Shown one piece after another: positions 1 through 8,197 of a stretch of 50,399 nucleotides of DNA; position 1 is the stretch's first letter; the number at the start of each line of letters is the position of its first letter. Below the pieces are notes generated by a model that saw only the letters and a list, made by a program, of their open reading frames with translations, was not told the DNA's origin and searched no databases. A program made the translations under genes and the position numbers. This stretch comes from Oceanobacter sp. 1_MG-2023 (lineage in GTDB: Bacteria; Pseudomonadota; Gammaproteobacteria; Pseudomonadales; Oceanobacteraceae). Where the stretch lies: the NCBI RefSeq assembly GCF_030689025.1, contig NZ_JAUYWA010000025.1:1-50399 (forward strand), read 5' to 3'.

Positions 1-19
1 CAAGCTCTTAAACGAAATA

Positions 20-51
20 CCCCGTCCTGTTATGCAGGGCGGGGTTTTTTT
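20..51 (+). terminator. Rho-independent terminator of an upstream gene outside the window
   Basis: A 10-bp GC-rich stem (CCCCG and CCTG pairing with CAGG and CGGGG, one T-G wobble) closes a 5-nt loop and is followed by seven T residues. It would end a plus-strand transcript entering from the left edge. Confidence 0.85.
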
Positions 52-157
52 ATGCCTGTGAGAAAGCAAGGGCGGACATGGATGGTTAGACGATTATATG
101 CTGCAAACAGGAGCCAAGAGAGTTGAGTTTATCGATAACGATAGGCTAACCTTTCGC

Positions 158-163
158 TATAAT
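158..163 (+). promoter_or_regulatory. Candidate -10 box of the ung promoter
   Basis: A perfect TATAAT lies here, with no good -35 hexamer at 17 bp. Initiation would fall near base 170, just before the ATG at 174. This is one reason to prefer the next ATG at 186 as the ung start. Confidence 0.4.
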
Positions 164-185
164 TCTTGCTGAAATGAGATTGTTT

Positions 186-863
186 ATGTCTAAAGCTGGT
201 GCTCTTGATTCATCGTGGCAGCAAGTACTCGGTGATGAGCTGAATCAACCTTATATGCGTCAGCTACGTGAGTTTTTGGCGATGGAAAAAGCGGCTGGTA
301 AAGTCATTTTTCCACCGGGGCCTCTTATTTTTAACGCATTTAATCACACACCGTTTGAACAAGTACGTGTCGTGATTATTGGCCAGGATCCTTACCATGG
401 CCCTGGGCAGGCTCATGGACTGAGTTTTTCCGTGCAAAGCGGTACCCGTATTCCTCCTTCTCTGGCAAATATTTTCAAAGAGATGGAAGCTGATCTTGGT
501 ATCAGGATGAGTGGTAGTGGCGACCTGACTCCTTGGGCAGATCAAGGAGTCTTATTGCTGAATGCTACACTGACGGTTGAGCAAGCCAGAGCCGGCTCCC
601 ACCAGAAAAAAGGCTGGGAGCGCTTTACAGATACTGTTATTCAACGATTGAATGAACAGCGGGATGGTTTGGTCTTTGTGCTTTGGGGCAGTTATGCCCA
701 GAAAAAAGGTGCGATGATAGATCAGAACAAGCACCTGGTTCTGAAGTCTGTGCATCCTTCACCGCTATCAGCCCATCGTGGTTTTTTTGGCCAGAAGCCA
801 TTTTCACGTATCAACCAATATCTTGTCAGTCGGGGACAGCCGCCTATTCAATGGCAATTGTGA
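186..863 (+). CDS. ung: Uracil-DNA glycosylase (family 1)
   Basis: Removes uracil from DNA as the first step of base-excision repair, in the cytoplasm. The family-1 water-activating motif GQDPYH and the DNA-intercalation motif [12 protein letters not shown] are both intact, and the internal LLLN motif is present. The product is about 225 residues, close to E. coli Ung. An in-frame ATG at 174 would add four residues. I chose 186 because the TATAAT at 158-163 would put the transcript start almost on the first ATG, and because the N-terminus then aligns with Ung. It appears monocistronic, after a terminator and about 240 bp before pyrD. Confidence 0.95.
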   Translation: MSKAGALDSSWQQVLGDELNQPYMRQLREFLAMEKAAGKVIFPPGPLIFNAFNHTPFEQVRVVIIGQDPYHGPGQAHGLSFSVQSGTRIPPSLANIFKEMEADLGIRMSGSGDLTPWADQGVLLLNATLTVEQARAGSHQKKGWERFTDTVIQRLNEQRDGLVFVLWGSYAQKKGAMIDQNKHLVLKSVHPSPLSAHRGFFGQKPFSRINQYLVSRGQPPIQWQL

Positions 864-994
864 GTGCTCAGGTATGCCATATTGGCTTTATAGCTGGTCA
901 ATATCGGCAACCATCCTTGCCTGAAACCCTTTCGTCATTTCCGCTTGTCCAGAACGAAAGCTCAAGTTACAGCGCATTGTTGGGCTGAGTGACG

Positions 995-1000
995 TATAAT
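995..1000 (+). promoter_or_regulatory. Candidate -10 box of the pyrD promoter
   Basis: A perfect TATAAT sits 106 bp upstream of the pyrD ATG, without a recognisable -35. It would give a leader of about 100 nt. The 864-1105 gap holds nothing else I can support. Confidence 0.35.
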
Positions 1001-1105
1001 TATTACCATTTTCCAACTCCTTCGGTACAGCCAGGTTCAGAGTCAGCAAGGCATGATGATGACTCTGGTTTTGACCGTGTTGAGATTTTGTCTACGAGGT
1101 TTGAT

Positions 1106-2128
1106 ATGGATTGGTACGGTGCCTTCCGCCCATTGTTATTCAGATTGAACGCTGAAACTGCCCATGAACTCAGCCTGGATTTGCTGGGTGCGGCAGAAAG
1201 GCTGAAAGTGTTGTCATGGATGATACCGGAGGTGAAAAATGACCCTGTGACGGTTGCAGGGATCGAATTTCCCAATCCGGTTGGTTTGGCAGCAGGCCTG
1301 GATAAAAATGGCGATTATATCGATGCGATGGCACAGCTTGGTTTCGGTTTTATTGAAATCGGCACCACCACTCCTCGGCCACAACCGGGAAATCTGAAAC
1401 CTCGGCTGTTCCGTATACCAGAGCGCCAGGCGATCATTAATCGTATGGGCTTTAACAATAAAGGGGTTGATTACCTGGTTGATCGGGTCAAGGCGGCCCG
1501 TTTTCAGGGGGTATTGGGCATTAATATCGGCAAGAACTTTGATACGCCAGTAGAAAATGCGGTCGATGATTATCTGATTTGTCTGGAAAAAGTGTATCCG
1601 TATGCGACTTATATTACGGTAAATATTTCCTCTCCCAACACTCCGGGGTTGCGAACCCTGCAATACGGTGATGCCCTGAAAGAGCTGCTGCAACCGCTGA
1701 AAGAGAGGCAAAAGGTGCTGTCAGAATCTTTTGGCTACAAGCCGATTTTTGTCAAAATAGCACCGGATATGAATACCGACGAAGTGGCACTGGTCGCCAA
1801 TTCATTGGTGGATTGCGGTATGGATGGCGTGATTGCGACGAATACCACACTGGATCGTACTGGTGTGGAAGGCTGCCTGCATGCAAATGAGCAGGGTGGC
1901 TTGAGTGGCGCGCCATTGGAAGAAAAAGCCACAGAAATGCTGGAAAACCTGACCAAAGCATTGGATGGCCGAATTCCGGTTATTGGTGTGGGTGGTATTA
2001 CTGATGGGGCTGGCGCGATTGACAAGATCAAGGCGGGTGCCCAGCTGGTACAGATTTACAGCGGCTTTATTTATCGTGGCCCAGAGCTGATTTGCGAAGC
2101 CGTTGAAGCGGTAGCCAATAGCCAGTAA
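1106..2128 (+). CDS. pyrD: Dihydroorotate dehydrogenase (quinone), class 2
   Basis: Oxidises dihydroorotate to orotate with membrane quinone as acceptor, the fourth step of pyrimidine synthesis. The protein (340 residues) has the class-2 N-terminal amphipathic region ([16 protein letters not shown]), the flavin-site stretch [10 protein letters not shown], the class-2 INRMGFNN motif, [10 protein letters not shown] with the catalytic serine, and the FMN-phosphate motif GVGGI. The frame is open upstream to 989. The ATG at 1106 is preferred because its N-terminus matches PyrD and because GAGG lies about 6 bp upstream. The order pyrD-rmf-rlmKL also occurs in Pseudomonas. Confidence 0.96.
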   Translation: MDWYGAFRPLLFRLNAETAHELSLDLLGAAERLKVLSWMIPEVKNDPVTVAGIEFPNPVGLAAGLDKNGDYIDAMAQLGFGFIEIGTTTPRPQPGNLKPRLFRIPERQAIINRMGFNNKGVDYLVDRVKAARFQGVLGINIGKNFDTPVENAVDDYLICLEKVYPYATYITVNISSPNTPGLRTLQYGDALKELLQPLKERQKVLSESFGYKPIFVKIAPDMNTDEVALVANSLVDCGMDGVIATNTTLDRTGVEGCLHANEQGGLSGAPLEEKATEMLENLTKALDGRIPVIGVGGITDGAGAIDKIKAGAQLVQIYSGFIYRGPELICEAVEAVANSQ

Positions 2129-2170
2129 CCGGGCGATTACCCGTTCGGTAACGATCAGCTAGAGATATGA

Positions 2171-2188
2171 GGCCCCGCTTTTGGGGCC
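2171..2188. terminator. Hairpin between convergent pyrD and rmf
   Basis: A GGCCCC/GGGGCC stem lies here, followed by a second hairpin (ACCTCC/GGAGGT) at about 2190-2208. Neither has a clear T tract. The position between two convergent gene ends suggests shared termination. Confidence 0.5.
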
Positions 2189-2255
2189 TACCTCCCGGGT
2201 GAGGAGGTTTGGGGTATGGGCGGCCTACGGCCTGAAGTTCGGAGTTGTTAAGTGG

Positions 2256-2453
2256 TCAAACGACCATACGATGAATACCAGAAACGCCTGTATAACCATC
2301 CCAGTGGTCTGATCGACCTGAACGCCAACCGGATAACCAAGCATCTCTCATCGGTCCTTCTGGCGGCGCCAGATCTTTGGAACGACGTTCAACACCGGCT
2401 CGATAGCCGCGGGAAAAAGCTCGTTCTTGCAGATCGCGTTTCTGTTTTTTCAT
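2256..2453 (-). CDS. rmf: Ribosome modulation factor
   Basis: A small basic protein that dimerises 70S ribosomes into inactive 100S particles in stationary phase. The 65-residue product begins MKKQKRDLQERAFSRGYRAG, matching the E. coli RMF start (MKRQKRDRLERAHQRGYQAG), and keeps the W-L-x-GWR segment. An ATG three codons upstream is in frame, but the RMF-like start at 2453 is better and has GAGG about 9 bp before it. It is convergent with pyrD and divergent from rlmKL, and is about ten residues longer than E. coli RMF at the C-terminus. Confidence 0.93.
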   Translation of the reverse strand: MKKQKRDLQERAFSRGYRAGVERRSKDLAPPEGPMRDAWLSGWRSGRSDHWDGYTGVSGIHRMVV

Positions 2454-2553
2454 ACGATGCATCCTCGCTTATTAAACAAATATCGCTGCTGGTCGTTCTG
2501 TTCAAGACGATCTCCCTCAGCGACGTCTACAGTTGTAGCGCGTTGAGGGTGGG

Positions 2554-2581
2554 TTTGTTAACGAATATATTTCTATAAAAT
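2554..2581 (+). promoter_or_regulatory. Candidate sigma-70 promoter of rlmKL
   Basis: TTTGTT at 2554-2559 and TAAAAT at 2576-2581 are separated by 16 bp in a locally AT-rich stretch, 50 bp upstream of the rlmKL start. Confidence 0.4.
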
Positions 2582-2631
2582 GACAACCTCTTGTAGCCAC
2601 AGGCTATTTGAAGGAATAGGCCAATTTGACT

Positions 2632-4833
2632 ATGACAAATTCTGATTCATCCACGGTTTTCCTGTGGCTGGCTACTTGCAGTAAAGGTATTGAATCTCTC
2701 TTATCCAATGAAATCAAAGAGTTGGGTGGAGAAGTAGAGCGTGAAACCCACTTGGGGGTGCACTGGAAAGGAGACCTGGAGACGGCCTATCGGGTCTGTT
2801 TATGGTCTCGATTGGCGAGCCGTATATTATTACCGGTACATGAAAGTCAGGTCAGCAATGTCGACCAAGTATATGAAGAAACGCGCCAGGTTGACTGGAC
2901 GCAGGTTTTTTCACCGTCCTCGACCTTCCGGATCGACTTCCATGGTCGCACAGACTTTATCAATAACACCCAGTTTGGTGCCCAGAAAATCAAGGATGCC
3001 ATTGTCGATCGCTTTCGTCTGGATACTGGCACGCGTCCCAATGTCGACAAGCATGGTGATGTGAGGATTGAAGCTCAGCTGCGTAAAGGCAAGCTGGCCC
3101 TGTATTACAACTTCAGTGGTTCGGGCATGCACCGCCGTGGCTACCGCTTGCAACCAGGTCTGGCGCCATTAAAAGAGACGTTAGCGTCAGCCTTGCTGAT
3201 CCGGGCCGGTTGGCCAGCGCTGGCAGCAGCAGGTAAACATTTGGTTGATCCTATGTGTGGCTCAGGCACCTTGCTGATTGAAGCAGGATTAATGGCTGCT
3301 GATATTGCGCCTGGTCTGAATCGGCAGCAGCATGGATTTGAGCACTGGCGTGGTCATGATCGTAAAGTGTGGCTGTCACTGGTTGATGAGGCCCGCTTAC
3401 GTCGCACAGCCGGTTTGGAAGCTGTGCGCAGTCGCTTTTATGGTTTTGACAATGATGCCCGACAGTTGGAAGCAGCCGCTGCCAACGTATCGCGCTCTGG
3501 TCTGGAAGGCCATATCCACCTGGAACGTCGCTCGATTGAGCAGCTGCGGGTCAGTCATGAAGTGATTGCTGATGGCGGCATGGTGATCTGTAACCCTCCG
3601 TACGGAGAACGCTTGAGCGAGCTGCCACAACTGTCGCCACTCTATAAACAGTTTCATGATGCCACCATGCAGATGCCGGAATGGAAGCTGGCGGTATTTA
3701 CAGGCAATACTGATCTGTCACGAGTTATCAGACGACCGTTAGATAAGCAATATAACTTGCTGAATGGCCAGATCGAAACCAAGTTACTGGTATTCGGTGC
3801 CGCAGATGAACGTTCATCACGGCCACAAACCTCGATGATTCGTGGTCCGGTGGAAGCATTCGCCAATCGTTTGAAGAAAAACCTCAAGCCGGTACAAAAA
3901 TGGGCCAAACGTGAGTCCATTTCTTCCTATCGGGTGTATGACCAGGATTTGCCGGAATACGCTGTTGCCATCGACTGGTATCTGGATGCTTCCAAAGGCC
4001 CAGAGGAAGGGGCGGCATGGCTGCATGTACAGGAATATGTGCCGCCAAAAACCATTGAAGAAGCCAAGGCCGAACGGCGCTTGCTGGATATTCTGGCCGT
4101 CTTGCCAGAAATTACAGGCATTGCTGCGGACCAGATTGTGCTGAAACGTCGTGAGCGCCAGAGTGGTAAACGCCAGTATGAAAAGCGTTCCACCAACGGG
4201 GTGATCCGTCACCGCTTTCCGACGCTGGAAGGTCGGGTCAAGGTATGGGTAAATCTGAAAGATTATCTTGATACCGGACTGTTTCTGGATCACCGTCCGA
4301 CTCGCTTGGACATTGCCAAGCGCGCAGCTGCGCAGCCAGGTATGTCGTTTCTTAACCTGTTCTGTTACACCGCGACCGCCAGCGTTCATGCGGCAGAAGC
4401 GGGCGCAGCCTGCACCAGTGTGGATATGTCACGGACTTACCTGGGTTGGGGGAAAGAGAACTTCGACCTGAATGGTCTGGATAGTAGCCAACATGCTTTT
4501 GTTCAGGCAGACGTGTTGCAATGGCTGGGTGATTGCTCGCAACAATACGATCTGATCTTTATGGATCCACCGACCTTTTCCAACTCCAAACGCATGGAAG
4601 GGGTGCTGGATATCCAGCGTGATCACGTGGGCTTGATTCAGCAGGCAGTCGCTTGCCTCAAACCGGGGGGAACGCTGGTTTTTTCGACGAATATGCGCAA
4701 GTTCACCATGGAAGATCAGGCGTTACCGGGGCTCACGATCCGCAATGTAAGTAAATGGTCTGTGCCATTTGATTATTCACGTCGGCCGAATATCCATCAT
4801 TGCTTCCATATCCAGGTTGCCGAACCGTCCTGA
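2632..4833 (+). CDS. rlmKL: Bifunctional 23S rRNA (guanine-N2/N7)-methyltransferase RlmKL
   Basis: Methylates G2445 (N2) and G2069 (N7) of 23S rRNA. It has a THUMP domain (about residues 60-155), a first Rossmann methyltransferase with DPMCGSGT and the N2-methylation motif NPPYGER, and a second with FLNLFCYTATASVHAA and DPPTFS. Both catalytic halves look intact over 733 residues (E. coli 702). An in-frame TTG at 2626 has AAGGA about 10 bp upstream and is an alternative start that adds two residues. It faces away from rmf and ends before a strong bidirectional terminator. Confidence 0.95.
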   Translation: MTNSDSSTVFLWLATCSKGIESLLSNEIKELGGEVERETHLGVHWKGDLETAYRVCLWSRLASRILLPVHESQVSNVDQVYEETRQVDWTQVFSPSSTFRIDFHGRTDFINNTQFGAQKIKDAIVDRFRLDTGTRPNVDKHGDVRIEAQLRKGKLALYYNFSGSGMHRRGYRLQPGLAPLKETLASALLIRAGWPALAAAGKHLVDPMCGSGTLLIEAGLMAADIAPGLNRQQHGFEHWRGHDRKVWLSLVDEARLRRTAGLEAVRSRFYGFDNDARQLEAAAANVSRSGLEGHIHLERRSIEQLRVSHEVIADGGMVICNPPYGERLSELPQLSPLYKQFHDATMQMPEWKLAVFTGNTDLSRVIRRPLDKQYNLLNGQIETKLLVFGAADERSSRPQTSMIRGPVEAFANRLKKNLKPVQKWAKRESISSYRVYDQDLPEYAVAIDWYLDASKGPEEGAAWLHVQEYVPPKTIEEAKAERRLLDILAVLPEITGIAADQIVLKRRERQSGKRQYEKRSTNGVIRHRFPTLEGRVKVWVNLKDYLDTGLFLDHRPTRLDIAKRAAAQPGMSFLNLFCYTATASVHAAEAGAACTSVDMSRTYLGWGKENFDLNGLDSSQHAFVQADVLQWLGDCSQQYDLIFMDPPTFSNSKRMEGVLDIQRDHVGLIQQAVACLKPGGTLVFSTNMRKFTMEDQALPGLTIRNVSKWSVPFDYSRRPNIHHCFHIQVAEPS

Positions 4834-4917
4834 TGGTGGCGTCTCTGTACTCTCTATGGCTGAAATGATAAAAATTGTCAGTTTGTTCGACGTTATGATT
4901 CTGTCGTGATTGTCCAT

Positions 4918-4944
4918 AAAAAAGGCGCTGTTTGCGCCTTTTTT
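4918..4944. terminator. Bidirectional Rho-independent terminator
   Basis: GGCGC-tgttt-GCGCC is flanked by six A on the left and six T on the right. It can end both rlmKL (plus) and the monooxygenase gene (minus). Confidence 0.9.
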
Positions 4945-4990
4945 GTTTCTGCTACAACAGTAGCCAACACTGTTATAACCATGGCTACTG

Positions 4991-5296
4991 TTACAGCACC
5001 GCCTCAAAACACTCCAGCTGCGGCGGGCCCATATAGATATCCTTACGAGCGCCACCGGCGTTGGCGTGTGCCTTGCGGAAGGCTTCAGACTGGGTCCAGT
5101 CTTCAAAGGCCTGGCGTGACTCCCATACGGAGTGGGAAGCAAACAATGTCTGTTCTTCGCTGGTTTTGCCTTGCAGCAAATGGAAGGAGACAAAGCCGGG
5201 GACGGTGTCGAGGAAGGTGTCACGATTTTTCCAGATATCGATAAAGTCTTGCTCACAGCCGGGTTTGATGCGGAAGCGGTTCATGGCGATGTACAT
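4991..5296 (-). CDS. ABM-domain monooxygenase, HmoA/HmuQ-like heme-degrading type
   Basis: A 101-residue ferredoxin-fold protein of the antibiotic-biosynthesis-monooxygenase superfamily. The sequence (MYIAMNRFRIKPG, PGFVSFHLL, SVWESRQAFEDW, FRKAHANAG) resembles proteins annotated as IsdG/HmuQ-like heme oxygenases, and residues corresponding to the Asn-Trp-His triad of that group can be picked out. The start at 5296 is chosen over an ATG four codons upstream because GGAG precedes it at 6 bp. Heme degradation is inferred from similarity; other ABM proteins act on other substrates. No heme-uptake genes adjoin it. Confidence 0.75.
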   Translation of the reverse strand: MYIAMNRFRIKPGCEQDFIDIWKNRDTFLDTVPGFVSFHLLQGKTSEEQTLFASHSVWESRQAFEDWTQSEAFRKAHANAGGARKDIYMGPPQLECFEAVL

Positions 5297-5436
5297 GGTG
5301 TTCTCCATAAAAAATGATGCAATGAATCACCGTGATAATACCTGCAGGATTGCTGTCGTTAATAGTCGTGATTGCCAGATGCATAGCTGCACGCCACTGT
5401 TTGAGGAGGCATATCGTGCGGTAATGATCGATTGAT

Positions 5437-5452
5437 TGTGATTTGTATCACA
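5437..5452. promoter_or_regulatory. CRP/Vfr-type operator (TGTGA-N6-TCACA)
   Basis: TGTGATTTGTATCACA is a perfect match to the CRP-family consensus. It lies between the minus-strand monooxygenase gene and the plus-strand pilU. A second inverted repeat, GCTGAC-N6-GTCAGC, follows at 5467-5484. The mobile element at 5531 now lies between this site and pilU. Confidence 0.55.
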
Positions 5453-5530
5453 TTCGGCATGGCTGGGCTGACACCTGGGTCAGCTCTCATAATACAGTCA
5501 TGGCCTATTGCCAAGTCGCTGTAAGCTAAA

Positions 5531-5796
5531 GGGGATATCTATTTAGTCCGGTGCTTACTCTGGGCCAACGGATGGTTTCGAATCACGAAGCCGACTTGCA
5601 GGCCTGACGGGTCAAGTCAAACGTCGGCGACACCGGGTCGAGATCATCCGGCAGCCCCCGAAGGGCGCGGGTTGCCGCCGTCCAGTGCGGTGTTGACGAA
5701 TTTGAAAAGGACTCGTCATTTCGCTGCATTCGTCGCCTTGCCCTGAACAACGGCAACACTCGCGCAGAGCCGTGCAGGATTAAATAAGATGTCCCC
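5531..5796 (+). mobile_element. MITE-like element, copy 1 (266 bp)
   Basis: A non-coding element bounded by imperfect inverted repeats (left GGGGATATCTATTTAGTCC; right end, reversed, GGGGACATCTTATTTAATCC) and flanked by a TAAA target duplication at 5527-5530 and 5797-5800. The interior is almost identical to copy 2 and contains two conserved potential stems: CGGCAGCCC with GGGTTGCCG, and GACGAAT with ATTCGTC. It encodes no transposase. It ends 62 bp before the pilU start. Confidence 0.88.
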
Positions 5797-5858
5797 TAAA
5801 GGAAAAACTTGCAGCTCCGTTGTTTGTATATGTATCGATTGCAGGAGATAAACATTCT

Positions 5859-7022
5859 ATGAGTATGGAAGCCTGGCTGAATATTTTGTCCCATAAAGAC
5901 GGGTCTGATTTGTATCTCAGTACCGGGGCACCACCTTGCGCCAAGTTTCAGGGGCAATTGCGGCCATTGTCGAAGGAATCACTTGGCCCGGGCGAAGTGG
6001 AGGCTATTGCCAACTCGTTGATGACAGAGGCGCAGCAGAAAGAATTTGCTGAAGAAATGGAAATGAATCTGGCGATTTCAAACAGTGCCGGACGTTTCCG
6101 TATCAATATTTTCAAGCAACGCCACGAAGTCTCGATTGTGGCGCGAAATATCAATACCGAGATTCCCAATCTCGACAAACTGAAATTGCCTCCCATTTTG
6201 AAGGACGTCGTGTTATCAAAACGGGGTCTTATCCTGTTTGTCGGCGGTACCGGTTCGGGTAAATCGACTTCTTTGGCGGCACTGATTGATCACCGTAATG
6301 CCAGTGCTGGTGGTCATATCATCACGATTGAAGACCCGGTCGAGTTTGTTCACAAGCACAAAAAATGTATTGTGAATCAGCGTGAAGTCGGCACCGACAC
6401 CAAAAGTTTCCATGCAGCGCTAAAAAACACCTTGCGCCAGGCCCCGGATGTGATTTTGATTGGTGAGATTCGTGACCGCGAAACCATGGAACATGCGTTA
6501 GCTTTTGCAGAAACCGGCCATTTGGCGATTTCGACCCTGCATGCCAACAACGCCAACCAGGCGTTGGAGCGGATTATCAATATGTTTCCGGAAGAGCGCC
6601 GTCCGCAGTTATTGATGGGGCTAGGGCAAAACTTGCGGGCATTTGTATCACAGCGATTGATTCCGACTGCCGATGGCAAGCGTTGTGCTGCTGTCGAAGT
6701 GATGCTGGGTACCAAGACTATTGAAGACATGATCATGCGTGGTGATTTTCCAAGCATTAAAGAAGTTATGGAGAAATCCGAAAACCTGGGCATGCAGACC
6801 TTTGATGGGGCGATGTTCAAATTATACCGCGAAGGCCGGATTACCCTGGATGACGCCTTGAAAAATGCCGACTCTCCCAACAACCTGCGTTTGCGGATCA
6901 AGCTGGCAGAAAGCGGCGGCACCATGGTAAGCGACCAGAGCACAGGTGCCGATGGCAAACCGGCGATGGAATTCAGTTTGATGGAAGACAAGGCTCCGGA
7001 AGACGGTGACAGCGAACTTTGA
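5859..7022 (+). CDS. pilU: Type IV pilus retraction ATPase PilU (PilT/PilU family)
   Basis: Hexameric motor ATPase that helps PilT retract type IV pili on the cytoplasmic face. Walker A GGTGSGKST (about residue 129), the Asp-box ITIEDPVEFVH, Walker B-like DVILIGEIRDRETM and the His-box ISTLHANNANQAL are all intact. The long C-terminal region (FDGAMFKLYREGRITLDDALKNAD) and 387-residue length fit PilU better than PilT. The start at 5859 has AGGAG 11 bp upstream; two codons later is another ATG. No pilT adjoins it. The native promoter region is interrupted or replaced by mobile element copy 1. Confidence 0.92.
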   Translation: MSMEAWLNILSHKDGSDLYLSTGAPPCAKFQGQLRPLSKESLGPGEVEAIANSLMTEAQQKEFAEEMEMNLAISNSAGRFRINIFKQRHEVSIVARNINTEIPNLDKLKLPPILKDVVLSKRGLILFVGGTGSGKSTSLAALIDHRNASAGGHIITIEDPVEFVHKHKKCIVNQREVGTDTKSFHAALKNTLRQAPDVILIGEIRDRETMEHALAFAETGHLAISTLHANNANQALERIINMFPEERRPQLLMGLGQNLRAFVSQRLIPTADGKRCAAVEVMLGTKTIEDMIMRGDFPSIKEVMEKSENLGMQTFDGAMFKLYREGRITLDDALKNADSPNNLRLRIKLAESGGTMVSDQSTGADGKPAMEFSLMEDKAPEDGDSEL

Positions 7023-7065
7023 TGGCCATGGGCCTCACACACATGCCAATCATCCAGGCTCTGGT

Positions 7066-7668
7066 ATGGAGTCTGACTGGCTGCAGCGATTACCTGCCGG
7101 ACGGCAAAATCTCTACGACACCGGAGAGATGATCTGCCGTCCGGGGATGGCTCATAACCGGATTTTTATGTTAAACAGCGGCAGTGCCCGAATCTGCCTT
7201 TCAGCAGAGCACCGGGAGCTGACGCTGGGCTGTCTCAAGCCGGGCAGTATTTACGTGACTCATACCCGCGCCTGGGTCGAATCTCTGGAACCCACCAGCA
7301 TCACCAGCTGGCCTATCGAGCAGCTCACCTTGTTGATTGTGGAAGCACCGGAAATTGCCATTACCGCAATGCGGGAAATCGGGAAGATGCTGCAACAGGC
7401 AACGACTCTGATTGAAGACCTGGCATTCCGGTCAGTGGAATCCCGCTTGGCCCGTTATCTGTTACTGGAAGAAAGCACCCAGCAGTGCCAGACCATTCAA
7501 TTAACCGGGCAAACCGAACTGTTGGCCAGCCTGCTAGGCACATCGCGTCAGACCTTGTCGACATTATTGAACCGGATGATTCGTGATGGTCTGGTGGCAC
7601 GTCCGGATCGCCAGCACCTGATTTTACTGGATACGCAGCGTTTACAGCAGTTGGCGAGTGTATCCTGA
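7066..7668 (+). CDS. Crp/Fnr-family regulator resembling the CO sensor CooA
   Basis: An effector-binding cyclic-nucleotide-like domain (about residues 15-120), a dimerisation helix and a winged helix-turn-helix (LLASLLGTSRQTLSTLLNRMIRDGLV). From memory of R. rubrum CooA, the segment RELTLGCLKPGSIYVTHTRAW aligns with REISLFYLTSGDMFCMHSGC. This places His66 at the CooA heme ligand His77. The HTH also matches CooA's SSRQTTSTALNSLIKEG. A GTG at 7006 overlapping pilU is an alternative start; the ATG at 7066 fits CRP-family N-termini. It lies directly upstream of cowN with a CooA-type operator between them. CooA identity is inferred; NO- or O2-sensing homologues exist. Confidence 0.78.
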   Translation: MESDWLQRLPAGRQNLYDTGEMICRPGMAHNRIFMLNSGSARICLSAEHRELTLGCLKPGSIYVTHTRAWVESLEPTSITSWPIEQLTLLIVEAPEIAITAMREIGKMLQQATTLIEDLAFRSVESRLARYLLLEESTQQCQTIQLTGQTELLASLLGTSRQTLSTLLNRMIRDGLVARPDRQHLILLDTQRLQQLASVS

Positions 7669-7709
7669 TCCAGACTGGTCATAAGTTCATTAATGCATCT
7701 GCTTCCACA

Positions 7710-7727
7710 CTGTCAGCTGGCTGACAG
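7710..7727. promoter_or_regulatory. CooA-type operator upstream of cowN
   Basis: CTGTCAGC-TG-GCTGACAG is an 18-bp inverted repeat with 8-bp arms. Its TGTCA-N6-TGACA core differs at one base from the R. rubrum CooA site as I recall it (TGTCA-N6-CGACA). It lies 58 bp before the cowN ATG. Confidence 0.65.
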
Positions 7728-7752
7728 AATCGTTCAGGCCCAACGATTACCT

Positions 7753-7768
7753 TGTGATCTGGTTCACT
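7753..7768. promoter_or_regulatory. Second CRP-family half-palindrome upstream of cowN
   Basis: TGTGA-TCTGGT-TCACT matches the CRP consensus with one mismatch. Its centre is 42 bp (four helical turns) from the centre of the CooA-type site at 7710-7727. A GATAAT at 7770-7775 could be a -10 box but lies very close to the ATG. Confidence 0.4.
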
Positions 7769-7784
7769 TGATAATGAGATCACT

Positions 7785-8117
7785 ATGAATAGTCCAGATA
7801 CTTGCACCACCTCACCGCATTCTGCCAATCCGCCTGGTAGCGACTCCCGGGATCGTTATGTCAGCTTCTGTGGTATCGATTGTGATGGTAATGCCAATCG
7901 GCTGATTTCCATGCTGGAAAACCATTTGGCAAATGACCATGGCGATATGCGCTGGAAAACATACTTCGAACAAAAACGTGCACAACAAGCGGCGATGAAT
8001 CAGGATAATCTGTATTTTATCGGCGCCCAAATGAACAGCTTGTACAGCTATCTGGAGAGCTGTGAGGACGAAGAAGTGCTGTCATTGTTGTGGCAGCTGG
8101 AGCAGGAGTGTTGTTAA
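7785..8117 (+). CDS. cowN: N2-fixation-sustaining protein CowN
   Basis: CowN keeps Mo-nitrogenase working in the presence of carbon monoxide. The 110-residue product contains the family's hallmark RDRYVSF-GIDCDGNANRL, a central SLYSYLESCEDEE region and the C-terminal LEQECC, close to R. rubrum CowN. An N-terminal extension of about 25 residues, rich in Pro, Ser and Thr, is not in the core family. It follows the CooA-like regulator gene, which fits known CO-dependent control of cowN. No nif structural genes are visible here, so the nitrogenase would have to be encoded elsewhere. Confidence 0.92.
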   Translation: MNSPDTCTTSPHSANPPGSDSRDRYVSFCGIDCDGNANRLISMLENHLANDHGDMRWKTYFEQKRAQQAAMNQDNLYFIGAQMNSLYSYLESCEDEEVLSLLWQLEQECC

Positions 8118-8128
8118 TGGAGAGAAGT

Positions 8129-8157
8129 AACGGCAGCTTGCGAGGCAAACTGCCGTT
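8129..8157. terminator. Hairpin between convergent cowN and pgm
   Basis: AACGGCAG pairs perfectly with CTGCCGTT around a 13-nt loop. There is no T tract, so it may be a weak terminator or an mRNA 3'-end stabiliser. Confidence 0.5.
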
Positions 8158-8197
8158 ATCTGTCTGAGCCTGAACGGCAACAGACAAATCGATGACG

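Noticed and set aside
5531..5796. Mobile element interpreted as a REP/RAYT (Y1 transposase) repeat
   Set aside because: Three copies show clear 4-bp target duplications, which single-strand Y1 transposition does not create; a DDE-type MITE fits better, though I cannot identify the transposase.
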